Virus record (IMG/VR): IMGVR_UViG_3300042860_001940 | Span: 1-34,990 of that record | Source: a virus | Direction: 5' to 3' (one strand) | Length of the DNA stretch: 34,990 nucleotides | Shown: in pieces, positions 14,846-22,717 of the stretch | Numbering within the stretch: position 1 is the first letter of the stretch | How the letters are laid out: each line of letters begins with the position of its first letter | The notes under the pieces: model-generated | What the model saw: the letters and a program-made list of their open reading frames with translations, nothing else | What the model was told of the DNA's origin: nothing | The model's database searches: none | Program-made: the position numbers and the translations under genes

Positions 14846-15434
14846 TACGCATCCTAGTTTGAATTAGATTTTCTAGGTCTTCTATGGTGCCGTTGTTAAT
14901 AAAGATTTGATCAACCTTGTAGCCATCCATTTGAGTCTCAGATATATGCCTATTTACAGCCTCTACCCCTAGACGTCTTACTCTCCAAATTTGACCGCCC
15001 AAGGACTTAAGAATCTCCGCTTCATTCTCAAAACGAACATCGGCTATTACGATCTTGTCATCAACGCCCACGTTAGCTAATGCGGAAATAATCCAGATGT
15101 CTTCAGCAATTACTTCACGAGCAGCAACCCCAACATTTTGTAAAAGCATTCGTACTTGAGGTTCTTGCTTAGCTTTATCCCAACCTACAAGATCAACTAA
15201 ACCCTGCAAGTAACCGCTTGGACTGCAGGCTACTAAAGGATTCATGGCATACAGAAAGTCTCTGATCTTGTCAGCAAAAGCAATTCTTTTGTATCCGTAC
15301 TTCTCTACAAGAATATTAGCAACGGTGTCTTTACCTGATTGAGCATAACCAGTAAGCCCAATGATTTTGTAATCAGTGGAGATGTTTAACTCTTCGTCGG
15401 TAAATAAAGAAAGCTGTTCCCAGGTTGGCTTCAT
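14829..15434 (-). CDS. Deoxynucleoside monophosphate kinase
   Basis: 201 residues from ATG 15434, in an ATGA overlap with the gene upstream; a TTG start 12 bases earlier is less likely. The P-loop is GYAQSGKDT (29-37), followed by GYKRIAFADKIRDFLYAMNPL, a typical substrate lid/arginine region of phage dNMP kinases. Later come VIADVRFENEAEILKSLGGQIWRV, a Walker-B-like strand with the conserved R-F-x-N-E, and HISETQMDGYKVDQIFINNG. The enzyme converts dNMPs to dNDPs and recycles host DNA. It works with the reductase seen at the left edge. Confidence 0.85.
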   Translation of the reverse strand: MKPTWEQLSLFTDEELNISTDYKIIGLTGYAQSGKDTVANILVEKYGYKRIAFADKIRDFLYAMNPLVACSPSGYLQGLVDLVGWDKAKQEPQVRMLLQNVGVAAREVIAEDIWIISALANVGVDDKIVIADVRFENEAEILKSLGGQIWRVRRLGVEAVNRHISETQMDGYKVDQIFINNGTIEDLENLIQTRMRNAIPE

Positions 15435-15928
15435 GGTGTCATCCAACTGCTTCTACCAAGAGACTTGTTAATGTTAACTCGTCTCGTGATCTCTCTGTTA
15501 ATTAAAGAAATGTCCTTTGATAAACGATCTGAAATAATGTGAATCAATCCGTGGTAATTAGACAGCTCTTGCAAAGCATCTGCCTTGGCACGATATTCAG
15601 GATCCACTTCAATCTCAGCGTCAATCATAGCTACAGCAGAACCAGCCTTCTTGAGAGCCAACTTCTTCTGTGCTTTGATCACATTCAAGTTCTTGTCTGC
15701 CTCAGACTTGTCAACATCAGCGCACCAAAGCTGTAGGTTAATAAACTCTAAATACGCAACGTACTTAGCGTACAGATCCATTACCTGTTCTTCCATCATA
15801 TCTGTTAGATCAGGTGGAATTACCGGAGCATCGTAACCGTACCCCTCGTTAACCAACAAGCCTTGATCTTTTAAAGCCCCTATTGTTTTCTTGCTAGCTT
15901 CAGCAACTCTTAATTCAATTGGACTCAT
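15431..15928 (-). CDS. Hypothetical helical protein
   Basis: 165 residues from ATG 15928, which overlaps the zinc-ribbon stop as ATGA; a GTG four codons upstream directly touches the GGAGG and is rejected. The protein is mostly helical. Two long helices (about 45-85 and 90-150) carry regular hydrophobic spacing and may form a coiled coil (ADKNLNVIKAQKKLALKKAGSAVAMIDAEIE; IISDRLSKDISLINREITRRVNINK). No catalytic motif is visible. Its position between the FmdB-like protein and the dNMP kinase suggests a replication or recombination accessory role. Confidence 0.65.
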   Translation of the reverse strand: MSPIELRVAEASKKTIGALKDQGLLVNEGYGYDAPVIPPDLTDMMEEQVMDLYAKYVAYLEFINLQLWCADVDKSEADKNLNVIKAQKKLALKKAGSAVAMIDAEIEVDPEYRAKADALQELSNYHGLIHIISDRLSKDISLINREITRRVNINKSLGRSSWMTP

Positions 15929-16095
15929 TGTCCGCCCCACCCTCCGCCTTTAAATTGAACTCCTGGAGAAGAAAATACTCTAAACGCTTCGTTACCGCAA
16001 CTACACATTACTGCAGGTGCTGGGCCATCTTTCATAGGAAAGAAACTACTTATAATCTTTAAACACGACTCGCACTTGTATTCATAATCAGGCAT
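15925..16095 (-). CDS. FmdB-type small zinc-ribbon protein
   Basis: 56 residues, read directly from the minus strand. It starts PDYEYKCESC and ends FKGGGWGGQ, the typical opening (P-x-Y-E-Y-x-C-x2-C) and closing (F-K-G-x-G-W) of the FmdB/CxxC_CxxC_SSSS family. Zinc ligands would be Cys8, Cys11, Cys31 and Cys33. The second pair is C-S-C-G rather than the usual C-x2-C, so one ligand may differ. It overlaps the upstream gene by 8 bases (ATGCCTGA) and the downstream start by 4. The family's role is unclear; a transcription-related function has been suggested for cellular members. Confidence 0.75.
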   Translation of the reverse strand: MPDYEYKCESCLKIISSFFPMKDGPAPAVMCSCGNEAFRVFSSPGVQFKGGGWGGQ

Positions 16096-16981
16096 TAGTT
16101 ACCTCCATGTAAGGTTGACAGCGCTTACATCCCTTTACAGGGTCAATGTTACACACAGGTGGCCGGTTGTTGTCAACTGCCCAAGCGACGTCCAGAGCTT
16201 GGTCGAACAGGTCTTTTGTAAATTCTGGATTGTATTTAACAGTGAACTCTTTATAATCTTGGTTTGCTTTAAGCTCATAGATAAAAACAATCTCATCAGG
16301 GGCAGAAGGTAGGTCACCGTTCTCTACCATAAGATGAGTTAGGTGCAAGTAAACCTGACCCTGTAGTTGATGAGATCTGAACGGTGCTCGGATATTGCGC
16401 CAAGCCTTTTCTAGATCACCGTCAGACTGAGCTAAAAGTGCGGGGGCTTCAAAGCGCAGTGTTCCAGCACCAATTGACTTAATCTCAATAAGGCAGTCTT
16501 CTCCTAGGTTCTTTACCCAACCATCAGAGTGCCCACCAATTTTATGTTTATTACTCCAAAGAGGAACTTCACGGTATTCAAATACACCGCATTCAGGATC
16601 TTCAAAGTTTAACTCTGAAGCTACTTCCCAGTCTGAAGGACCGCACTCAAAGCACTCCCACTTACCATAAAGCACGCCCATCTCTGTGAGCCACTTCTGC
16701 CACTTAGCGTGGATAGTATGACCCTCGTCAAAAATAGACTGAAGACGTAAAGTAGGTTTTTCACGAACCTCTTTATAGTTACCTTTAATTGCATGGTACT
16801 GAGCAAGATGGCACCACTCAGGTTTGATCATGTCAGATGGATGAATAATATCCATACGACGATTATCAAAAGGCTTAGCCAACAAGTGGCGTTCAATAGC
16901 GCCAACTAAACGAGTCTCACGTTTGTTTGCGTCTAGGTATGCCTTTAACGAAACCGTCTTAGGTTTGCCCGTATTTGCCAT
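16088..16981 (-). CDS. Cas4/RecB-like PD-(D/E)XK exonuclease
   Basis: 297 residues. The nuclease core is KIGGHSDGWV (Asp153) followed by CLIEIKSIG (Glu166, Lys168), the D, E-x-K triad. A cysteine at 57 (PEWCHLAQYH) and three near the end (Cys277, Cys285, Cys288 in CNIDPVKGCKRC) match the four iron-sulfur ligands of Cas4 and AddB-type nucleases. Conserved-looking HAKWQKWL and HQLQGQVYLHL helices are also typical. It probably resects DNA ends in phage recombination together with RecA. There is no CRISPR array nearby. It overlaps the WhiB gene upstream by 23 bases. Confidence 0.8.
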   Translation of the reverse strand: MANTGKPKTVSLKAYLDANKRETRLVGAIERHLLAKPFDNRRMDIIHPSDMIKPEWCHLAQYHAIKGNYKEVREKPTLRLQSIFDEGHTIHAKWQKWLTEMGVLYGKWECFECGPSDWEVASELNFEDPECGVFEYREVPLWSNKHKIGGHSDGWVKNLGEDCLIEIKSIGAGTLRFEAPALLAQSDGDLEKAWRNIRAPFRSHQLQGQVYLHLTHLMVENGDLPSAPDEIVFIYELKANQDYKEFTVKYNPEFTKDLFDQALDVAWAVDNNRPPVCNIDPVKGCKRCQPYMEVTNA

Positions 16982-17288
16982 CCTGATCTATCCATTCGTC
17001 TAGTGTTAAGCCTTGTTTTTCATACTTACGCTTTGCTGCATTTCTCTCTCTGTGTGACATGCCACCAAAGATGCCGTGCAACTCGTCATTTATAATAGCT
17101 TCTTTTAAGCATTCTTTGCGAACTGGACACGCTGGACGCCCGTCCTTTCCCCAACAAATTGCTTTAGCTTTGTTAGCTATTGGTTTATACAGCGCCTTGT
17201 CTCGTGGAGGAAAGAATATCTCTGTATCTTCTCCCCGACATTTAGCCTGATATCTCCAAGCCCAGCTGGGCTCGTTGTCAAATTCCAT
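16959..17288 (-). CDS. WhiB-like iron-sulfur protein (wide-spaced cysteine variant)
   Basis: 109 residues. It has the WhiB order: W-x-x-x-AKCRGED...FFPPRD, then cysteines, then HGIFGGMSHRERNAAKR. The four likely ligands are Cys17, Cys45, Cys54 and Cys60. In ordinary WhiB proteins the middle pair is C-x2-C; here it is C-x8-C (CWGKDGRPAC), so the cluster pocket has an insertion of six residues. WhiB proteins are found only in actinobacteria and their phages, where they bind sigma factor and change transcription. It sits among recombination genes and overlaps the nuclease downstream. Confidence 0.85.
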   Translation of the reverse strand: MEFDNEPSWAWRYQAKCRGEDTEIFFPPRDKALYKPIANKAKAICWGKDGRPACPVRKECLKEAIINDELHGIFGGMSHRERNAAKRKYEKQGLTLDEWIDQDGKYGQT

Positions 17289-17606
17289 TTACTCACCTCT
17301 GATTGCGTTACGAAGTTCAAGAAAGTCCTCCTCTCCTAAAACTACATAGTTCTCGCCATCAAGGTGAAGACCTAATACCGGAATACGACTATCGAGGATA
17401 GCTTCGGTTGTGATCTTCTTAAGAACTTCTGATTTAATGGTTACTGATTTTTTACCAGTCCACTTGTGCTCAATCAAAAGATCATCACTTCTTACATCCC
17501 CTTTACGCGACCAGAAAGCGCCTGACGCTGCAGAACGCTGCCCATCCACCAATTTCTCTAAACGCTTTTCGTGCTTTAGAGACTCTTTTTGTCCTTTACT
17601 CTTCAT
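17289..17606 (-). CDS. Small PD-(D/E)XK endonuclease-like protein
   Basis: 105 residues from ATG 17606 (a TTG codon before it is less likely); it overlaps the recA stop by 11 bases. The motif order is KHEKRLEKLV with Glu13, SGAFWSRKGDVRSDD with Asp37, then LLIEHKW with Glu46 and Lys48. This fits a minimal PD-(D/E)XK nuclease fold, related to archaeal-type Holliday junction resolvases. With the protein at 14495-14845 the phage would encode two small resolvase-like nucleases, so one may act on another branched or nicked structure. Confidence 0.65.
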   Translation of the reverse strand: MKSKGQKESLKHEKRLEKLVDGQRSAASGAFWSRKGDVRSDDLLIEHKWTGKKSVTIKSEVLKKITTEAILDSRIPVLGLHLDGENYVVLGEEDFLELRNAIRGE

Positions 17607-18645
17607 CAATAGCCAATATTGGTTGAGCCTTAATAGTGCTCATAACTGCCTTACTTAACTCTTCACGAAGATCAACTTCTTCTCTAAGAGAATCGATAAG
17701 AGCCTGAGCTCCCTGCCACTTACGATCACCGTAGTACATCCAACCACCACGACGTTCTACAACCCCATTAAGAATAGACAGAGCCACAATCTCCTTGCCG
17801 GTGTCATAGCCACCTGCATCAATTGGACCACCATCTGCAAAGTAAAAGTCTAGATATGCGGTCTGTTGTGGAGGAAAAGTTTTGTTCTTAATAGTACGAA
17901 CACGAATAGTTTGACCTACTCGACGCTTGCTTTCTCCGGTGCCAACCTCTACCCAATCATCACGCTTTACTTCACATCGCACGCTGTACGCATAATCTTT
18001 ACCTAATCCACCAGGAGTGGTTCTAGGATCTCCATGCATAACACCAATCTTCATGCGATATTGATTAATCATAATACCTAGGACTGGTCGTTCGGATTCG
18101 ATGAGGTCTCTTTTGGTAGCCGACGCCACTTTTCTAAAGAACTTATTGGTAATAAGTGCGCCACGACCCACAGTAAATTCTTCCATGTGTTTTTGATCTT
18201 CTGCGCTAGGAACAAGGGCTGGAAGGGAATCCACAACAACCATGTCAACAGCCTTGCTTTCCATGAATTGAATAACCGAATCAAAAGCATCCTCCATACT
18301 ATTAGTTTCTACAAGTAGTACACGACTGTTGTCTACCCCGCAAAGTTCTGCGTACTTAGAGTCAAAGTCTTCTGCAGCAATCCATACCGCAGTAAAATCA
18401 GGGTTAAGCTTTTGGTTAGCAGCAATTGTTCTTAGTGCAATTGCGGTCTTTCCGTGTGAGGCTTCTCCAACTAATTCAACCCAACGATTCATAGGCCAGC
18501 CACCACCGAGAACAACGTCAAGTGTTAGAGAACCTGAAGTTATACGTTGAGAAACCTGTGCGTCACCAGCCAATATGACAGTGTTTGCACCTAGCTTCTT
18601 GTTAATACCTGCTGCAATTTTTAGAGCCTCTGTGCTTAGTGACAT
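17596..18645 (-). CDS. recA: RecA-like recombinase
   Basis: 349 residues, close to bacterial RecA length. The Walker A loop is GEASHGKT (60-67), different from the usual GPESSGKT. Walker B is MVVVDS (135-140). Other RecA signatures are VWIAAEDFDSKYAELCGVD, GRGALITNKFFRKV and IMINQYRMKIGV. TTPGGLGKDYAYS, which follows, corresponds to the loop L2 end and the next strand. The protein drives strand exchange and here probably supports recombination-dependent replication with PolA, the SSB-like protein and the nucleases. It overlaps the stop of the upstream gene by one base (TAATG). Confidence 0.85.
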   Translation of the reverse strand: MSLSTEALKIAAGINKKLGANTVILAGDAQVSQRITSGSLTLDVVLGGGWPMNRWVELVGEASHGKTAIALRTIAANQKLNPDFTAVWIAAEDFDSKYAELCGVDNSRVLLVETNSMEDAFDSVIQFMESKAVDMVVVDSLPALVPSAEDQKHMEEFTVGRGALITNKFFRKVASATKRDLIESERPVLGIMINQYRMKIGVMHGDPRTTPGGLGKDYAYSVRCEVKRDDWVEVGTGESKRRVGQTIRVRTIKNKTFPPQQTAYLDFYFADGGPIDAGGYDTGKEIVALSILNGVVERRGGWMYYGDRKWQGAQALIDSLREEVDLREELSKAVMSTIKAQPILAIDEE

Positions 18646-19028
18646 TACTGAATCCTATCTACGATTATGTTTGGATTAAATCCTCCGCTTTGTGAAGGCT
18701 GTTTAGCTGCTATAGGAGCACCACCGTTTCCGGTACCCCCTACACCAGTTCCAGCCTGAACAATTGGATAGCCGCAATCATAACAACGTTTGCGCTGAGT
18801 GCCAACTGGGGCCATGTAATTGCCTGACATACATCCAGGACAACGTTCGTCATTTCTAGCGCTTTGAGCTTTACTAACTAATTGATCTTGTTGAGGATCA
18901 TATGAAACTCGAACGTTTGGATTCTGTTGGGGTGGGCGATATACATTTGGTTGAGGAACAGACGTAGGTGGTGTATCCGGTAAGGGACCGTTCGCACCCA
19001 TTTTTTTAGCCCACCAGTTATTAGTCAT
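18645..19028 (-). CDS. Hypothetical protein with zinc-ribbon core
   Basis: 127 residues. The N-terminal 55 residues are rich in Pro, Gln and Asn and probably disordered (PPTSVPQPNVYRPPQQNPN). A short zinc ribbon follows, RCPGC and RCYDCGYPI (cysteines near 63, 66, 82 and 85). The C-terminus is Gly-rich with a hydrophobic end (NIIVDRIQ). This layout resembles an SSB-like C-terminal docking tail in reverse, and the protein may tether replication proteins. It is coupled to recA downstream and overlaps the gene upstream by 8 bases. Confidence 0.65.
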   Translation of the reverse strand: MTNNWWAKKMGANGPLPDTPPTSVPQPNVYRPPQQNPNVRVSYDPQQDQLVSKAQSARNDERCPGCMSGNYMAPVGTQRKRCYDCGYPIVQAGTGVGGTGNGGAPIAAKQPSQSGGFNPNIIVDRIQ

Positions 19029-19440
19029 TATCTAATGTCACTTTCGAATCAATTAGCCCAATATTTTTTAAAGTAGAAATACAAGAAACTGAAGAAGCTA
19101 AAGCTACCATCTTAAATAAAGAATGTAGCTGATCTAAGTTTTCTTCAGGAATTGCTTCATTAGGAAGTGGATTATCTAAAGTGTATGCAGCAGTAGCTAC
19201 TTTTCCAAGGATCTCTGAATGAGCGTCAATGAAAGGGAGTAAACCAGCAATGTTTCCTAAACGTTGCTCGTGAGCCTCTTGCTCCATGTCTGCAACCTCG
19301 TCTGAGATAGGGGGTAAACCCATCATCTCTGCAATACCTTCTGTAGGAGTGAGCATTGCATCGTAAACAATTTGTCGCATTAAAACGCTAAGTGGTACCT
19401 GAGTAACATTAACAATATTCCTCTTACGTCTCCAAAACAT
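19021..19440 (-). CDS. Hypothetical helical protein
   Basis: 139 residues, not recognised. It starts basic (FWRRKRN), then is mainly helical and slightly acidic, with a negative stretch ISDEVADMEQEAHEQ. No catalytic or metal motif is seen. It begins one base into the polA stop (TAATG) and ends 8 bases into the next gene, so it is made together with PolA and RecA. Such a fixed location suggests a replication accessory protein. Confidence 0.65.
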   Translation of the reverse strand: MFWRRKRNIVNVTQVPLSVLMRQIVYDAMLTPTEGIAEMMGLPPISDEVADMEQEAHEQRLGNIAGLLPFIDAHSEILGKVATAAYTLDNPLPNEAIPEENLDQLHSLFKMVALASSVSCISTLKNIGLIDSKVTLDND

Positions 19441-21416
19441 TATTTAGCCTCTCCCCATCGTTTTACAATCGTAATATCGGCAAGCATAGGAACATTCAAC
19501 GCTGTAATGCCTTCCATAGCATTACGAATCTGTTCGGCAGTTTCCTCTGCTAATTCAGTTGGGGTAACAGTTACTAACTCATCGTGCACAGTTAGAATCA
19601 ACGAAGCCCTTTCTGGAATCATTTTGTTAGCCCTAATCATAGCAAGCTTAATGAGGTCAGCAGCAGACCCCTGAATGACCGTATTGAAGGCCTGGCGTTC
19701 TGCTCTAGCCCTCTTCCAAACCTCGGGGGACCGAAGGTCTGGCAAGTACCTACGTCGTTTTAAAAGGGTGCTTACAAATGGAATTGGAGCTTGTTTACGG
19801 CTGTCGCTTACAACCTGCTTCTTGTACCTGGCAACGGCAGGAAACTTACGCACGAACTCATCAAGAAGATCCCGCGCCTCAGCAAGAGAACAACCAATTG
19901 ATTCAGAGATCTTGTCAGGACCTACTCCGTAAGCTAAAGATAGAACAAGCACCTTTCCGGCTTTTCTATCTACGCCCATAGTATTTCCGATAGTTGTGTA
20001 GATGTCCTCCCCGTTTAGGTAAGCTCCGCACATAATTCGATCTTGACTAAACGACGCAATAACTCGAGGTTCAATCTGACTGTAGTCAGCTACCACCAAA
20101 GAGTGACCTTCTGGAGCTACAAACAGGTTTCTAATGGCTTTGCCATTACTAGTGTGAGGTGCAGGAACGTTTTGAAGATTAGGATTACGACTAGAAAATC
20201 TTCCGGTCTCTGCGCCATACTGGACAAAGTCTGTATGAATGCGTCCGTTTAACATGAGGCTTTTCTTAGCAGTGACCTTAGACTTTCCCAGCAACGTTCT
20301 TGTTATATCCCCGCCTAGATATGGAATTACGTACGTAGTTAATAGCTTGTTTAAATCTGAATACTCAATCAAAGCATCTACTAAAAGATCTTTACCAGCA
20401 AAAGCTTGAAGTGCTGGTTCAGCAACTGAGTAATCGGCAACTGAAGATGGCAACCCTTCTTCAGCACGCTTTTGCCCTGCCGGAGTGAGAACCTTAGGGC
20501 GTAAACCTCTTCCACCTTCCTTCTTTGGTGAGTACAAAAGCTTTTGTTTCTCAGGAACACTATTAATGTTAATAGCTCTACCCGCAAGACGGTAAATTGT
20601 TGCCTTACAAGTCTCTAGCTGAACTTCAAGGTTAGACTTTAGAGTTTCTAACTCAGACACGTCAATGTCTGCTCCACGAAGTTCCATACGACAGATAACC
20701 TCTAGAACATCCATCTCTAAGTTAAAGATGCCACTGAGCCCGTCTTTTAAAAGATCTTCTTGATACTTTAGGTATAGTTTCCAAGTCCATTCAGCATCAA
20801 GACCGGCGTAGGTAGCAACCTCATCAAAGCTGTGCTTCTCTACCTCTTTACCAACACCTTTTACCATCTTGTAACCGAATTCCCGCTGTAAGCAGTCATC
20901 AAGTCCTAGATCATTACGGTTTTGATTATCTAAAATAAATGCAGCGTTTAGGGTACAAAAATACTTTGGGGTAGGCAAAGACCCTACATACTTAGTAACG
21001 CTTTGTAGATCAAACTTAAGATTATGCCCCACTTTTAATTTATCGCTAGTAAGTAAAGGCTTAAGAGCTTTAAACACCTCTCCCGCAGTTAGTTGATCTG
21101 GTGCTGGACCAAAGATGCGTACAGCTTTACGTTCATCTTTGCTGTAATCAGATTCTCGTAACTCCATACCTTTGGCAACTCTTGCTGCTGAGGAGGGTAG
21201 TAAAGGATATTCGGTACGCAAGTATTCACCGTTTGGGTGTCCCATGGGAATTACATCGACTCGACCATGAGTTGCTAAAGCAATCCAAGTAACAGTGTTT
21301 TGACGTGGGTCTCCTCTGTGATTACCTACAGTTTCTACGTCAAATGCAAATGCTGGTTGATTTGAATAGTAATCAATTACTTCTAATAAATCTACAGATG
21401 TAGTAATGATGTTCAT
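19440..21416 (-). CDS. polA: DNA polymerase I (family A) with 3'-5' exonuclease
   Basis: 658 residues. The proofreading domain has ExoI DVET (Asp26, Glu28), ExoII NLKFD (Asp136) and ExoIII YAGLD (Tyr203, Asp207). The polymerase domain has RFSSRNPNLQN, motif A VVADYSQIEPR, the O-helix DRKAGKVLVLSLAYG, QGSAADLIKLA and motif C TVHDELV. There is no 5'-3' exonuclease domain. The residue matching E. coli Phe762 is Leu492 (codon 19943-19941), and motif A has Pro where Leu is usual. It is the main replicative polymerase candidate of this phage. A hairpin lies just upstream (21437-21482). Confidence 0.95.
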   Translation of the reverse strand: MNIITTSVDLLEVIDYYSNQPAFAFDVETVGNHRGDPRQNTVTWIALATHGRVDVIPMGHPNGEYLRTEYPLLPSSAARVAKGMELRESDYSKDERKAVRIFGPAPDQLTAGEVFKALKPLLTSDKLKVGHNLKFDLQSVTKYVGSLPTPKYFCTLNAAFILDNQNRNDLGLDDCLQREFGYKMVKGVGKEVEKHSFDEVATYAGLDAEWTWKLYLKYQEDLLKDGLSGIFNLEMDVLEVICRMELRGADIDVSELETLKSNLEVQLETCKATIYRLAGRAININSVPEKQKLLYSPKKEGGRGLRPKVLTPAGQKRAEEGLPSSVADYSVAEPALQAFAGKDLLVDALIEYSDLNKLLTTYVIPYLGGDITRTLLGKSKVTAKKSLMLNGRIHTDFVQYGAETGRFSSRNPNLQNVPAPHTSNGKAIRNLFVAPEGHSLVVADYSQIEPRVIASFSQDRIMCGAYLNGEDIYTTIGNTMGVDRKAGKVLVLSLAYGVGPDKISESIGCSLAEARDLLDEFVRKFPAVARYKKQVVSDSRKQAPIPFVSTLLKRRRYLPDLRSPEVWKRARAERQAFNTVIQGSAADLIKLAMIRANKMIPERASLILTVHDELVTVTPTELAEETAEQIRNAMEGITALNVPMLADITIVKRWGEAK

Positions 21417-21420
21417 TGCG

Positions 21421-21482
21421 CTCCTTGATTAAGTGCGTTGGGGGCTCATTAGAGAAAGGAGACAAGAGACTGAGCCCCCAAC
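21421..21482 (-). promoter_or_regulatory. Hairpin with possible pseudoknot before polA
   Basis: A perfect 12-bp stem (GTTGGGGGCTCA at 21437-21448 with its complement at 21471-21482) encloses a 22-base loop. On the minus-strand RNA the loop contains CUCCUU (21461-21456). This is complementary to the polA ribosome binding site AAGGAG (21426-21421), which lies about 10 bases after the stem. Such loop-to-binding-site pairing could repress polA translation. There is no T run after the stem, so it is a poor terminator. Confidence 0.55.
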
Positions 21483-21496
21483 ACGATTATTTGAGG

Positions 21497-22198
21497 TTAG
21501 TTACCTGATGCAATTTCACGAGCAATTTCAGCAAGTTCAGCTTTGGTAGATGTATGAAGTGCATCTGGTCCAAGTGGCTTCATTGTTTTAATTAGCTCTG
21601 CAGCTGCTACAGGGTCAATACCCCAATCCTCAGCAAGGTCACGCTCTTTTACAGGTGTAACTGAGTATGATGTTTTTGTACCGGTACCGCTTTTGCTTAC
21701 AGCCCAGTAAATGTCAGGACGATTAAGTGGACCTGTCTTCTTGTCAGAATCAAGTTTCTCAAGTTGTCCGCATAGACGAACTCCAACAATCATTAACTGA
21801 AGTTGTGGATCTTCGTCAGATAGATTAAGAACAGTAAACGCAAACTTTTGATCTGGCTTACTTCCTACAGCGATTAGCGGGTCTCCCTCACCAATGCTGA
21901 TGAATGACTTCTTTCCTGGACGATTAACCCAATGCTGCATAAAGCTCATTGGCTCATTACCAATGAATTTAATTAGCTGGACATCCTCGTCAAAACGGAA
22001 GTCTGTTGCGAAGGTTTTGTTGGACTTCTGTACAGCCTTCTTAGCTGCTGCCCAACCGGTTTGGATTACAGAAGAACGTTCTGGAGTTTCTGTTTCGTCT
22101 TCTGCTTGGAAGATCTCTTCGAGAACTTCTGGTGTTGGTGTGTCAACTACATAAGAGTCGACGTTTGGTGTTGCGTTGTTTTCAATGCGGATACCCAT
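21497..22198 (-). CDS. Single-stranded DNA-binding protein-like
   Basis: 233 residues. The middle (about 55-185) is beta-rich and could form an OB-fold: FRFDEDVQLIKFIGNEP, KSFISIGEGDPL, FAFTVLNLSDEDPQLQLMIVG and IYWAVSKSGTGTKTSYSVTPV. This pattern is typical of actinophage proteins thought to be single-stranded DNA-binding proteins beside PolA. The N-terminal 50 residues are acidic. The C-terminus is helical and ends ASGN, not in the acidic tail seen in Gp2.5. AAAGGAG precedes the ATG. Assignment rests on pattern and position. Confidence 0.6.
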   Translation of the reverse strand: MGIRIENNATPNVDSYVVDTPTPEVLEEIFQAEDETETPERSSVIQTGWAAAKKAVQKSNKTFATDFRFDEDVQLIKFIGNEPMSFMQHWVNRPGKKSFISIGEGDPLIAVGSKPDQKFAFTVLNLSDEDPQLQLMIVGVRLCGQLEKLDSDKKTGPLNRPDIYWAVSKSGTGTKTSYSVTPVKERDLAEDWGIDPVAAAELIKTMKPLGPDALHTSTKAELAEIAREIASGN

Positions 22199-22242
22199 TT
22201 GGGTATCTCCTTTCAGTCAGAGGTCAATGGATCATGGTCATA

Positions 22243-22710
22243 TTAAGTTGTTTCTTGAGAATGAATCTTAGTCCACTTCTCCATCAATTCAATTGATAGA
22301 TCAGGATGTCGATTCCAATCAATCCTAGGAGCTTCAAGAAGTCCCCGAGATTGAAAGCTCTCGATAGTTGCTTCGACAATTGCTTTGCTGTACATCCGCC
22401 ATCCGGGCTTCTTTACACCATTAACAATCATTGACTTTAAGCGATAGGGTGCACGTGGTATATAACCTTTTCGTTCCCAAAGCCTCAAAGTAACTAACGG
22501 TCTGCCTAATGCAAGAGCAAGTGCTCCAGCACTAAACAATTCTATCACCTTACCGTTTGGTAATGCTTTCACTTGTGGATCAGTATTCCAAGCGTTTGGC
22601 GTAGAAACTTTACGTGGTTTTACATTTGGATCTGGCTTACGACGTTTCCGTTTTGAGCCTGGGTAGTAATCATCCAGGCTTTTAAACAGTTTGTCAACTT
22701 CGTCGTTCAT
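22243..22710 (-). CDS. MerR/excisionase-like helix-turn-helix protein
   Basis: 155 residues. The N-terminal 55 residues are basic and probably disordered (KRKRRKPDPNVKPRK). Then ELFSAGALALALGRPLVTLRLWERKGYIP forms a winged helix-turn-helix of the MerR/Xis class (alpha-turn-alpha with the W-E-R-x-G-x-I-P end), followed by a wing (GWRMYSK) and a helix. It probably binds DNA, either as a regulator of this block or as a replication-associated protein. It lies 7 bases after the 144-residue gene. Confidence 0.7.
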   Translation of the reverse strand: MNDEVDKLFKSLDDYYPGSKRKRRKPDPNVKPRKVSTPNAWNTDPQVKALPNGKVIELFSAGALALALGRPLVTLRLWERKGYIPRAPYRLKSMIVNGVKKPGWRMYSKAIVEATIESFQSRGLLEAPRIDWNRHPDLSIELMEKWTKIHSQETT

Positions 22711-22717
22711 ATTTACC

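Noticed and set aside
16088-16981. Cas4 as part of a CRISPR-Cas system
   Set aside because: No repeat-spacer array or other cas genes are visible; phage Cas4-like nucleases commonly act in recombination.
21437-21482. Terminator between the SSB-like gene and polA
   Set aside because: The stem is strong but there is no T run, and the polA ribosome binding site follows at once; leader regulation is more likely.
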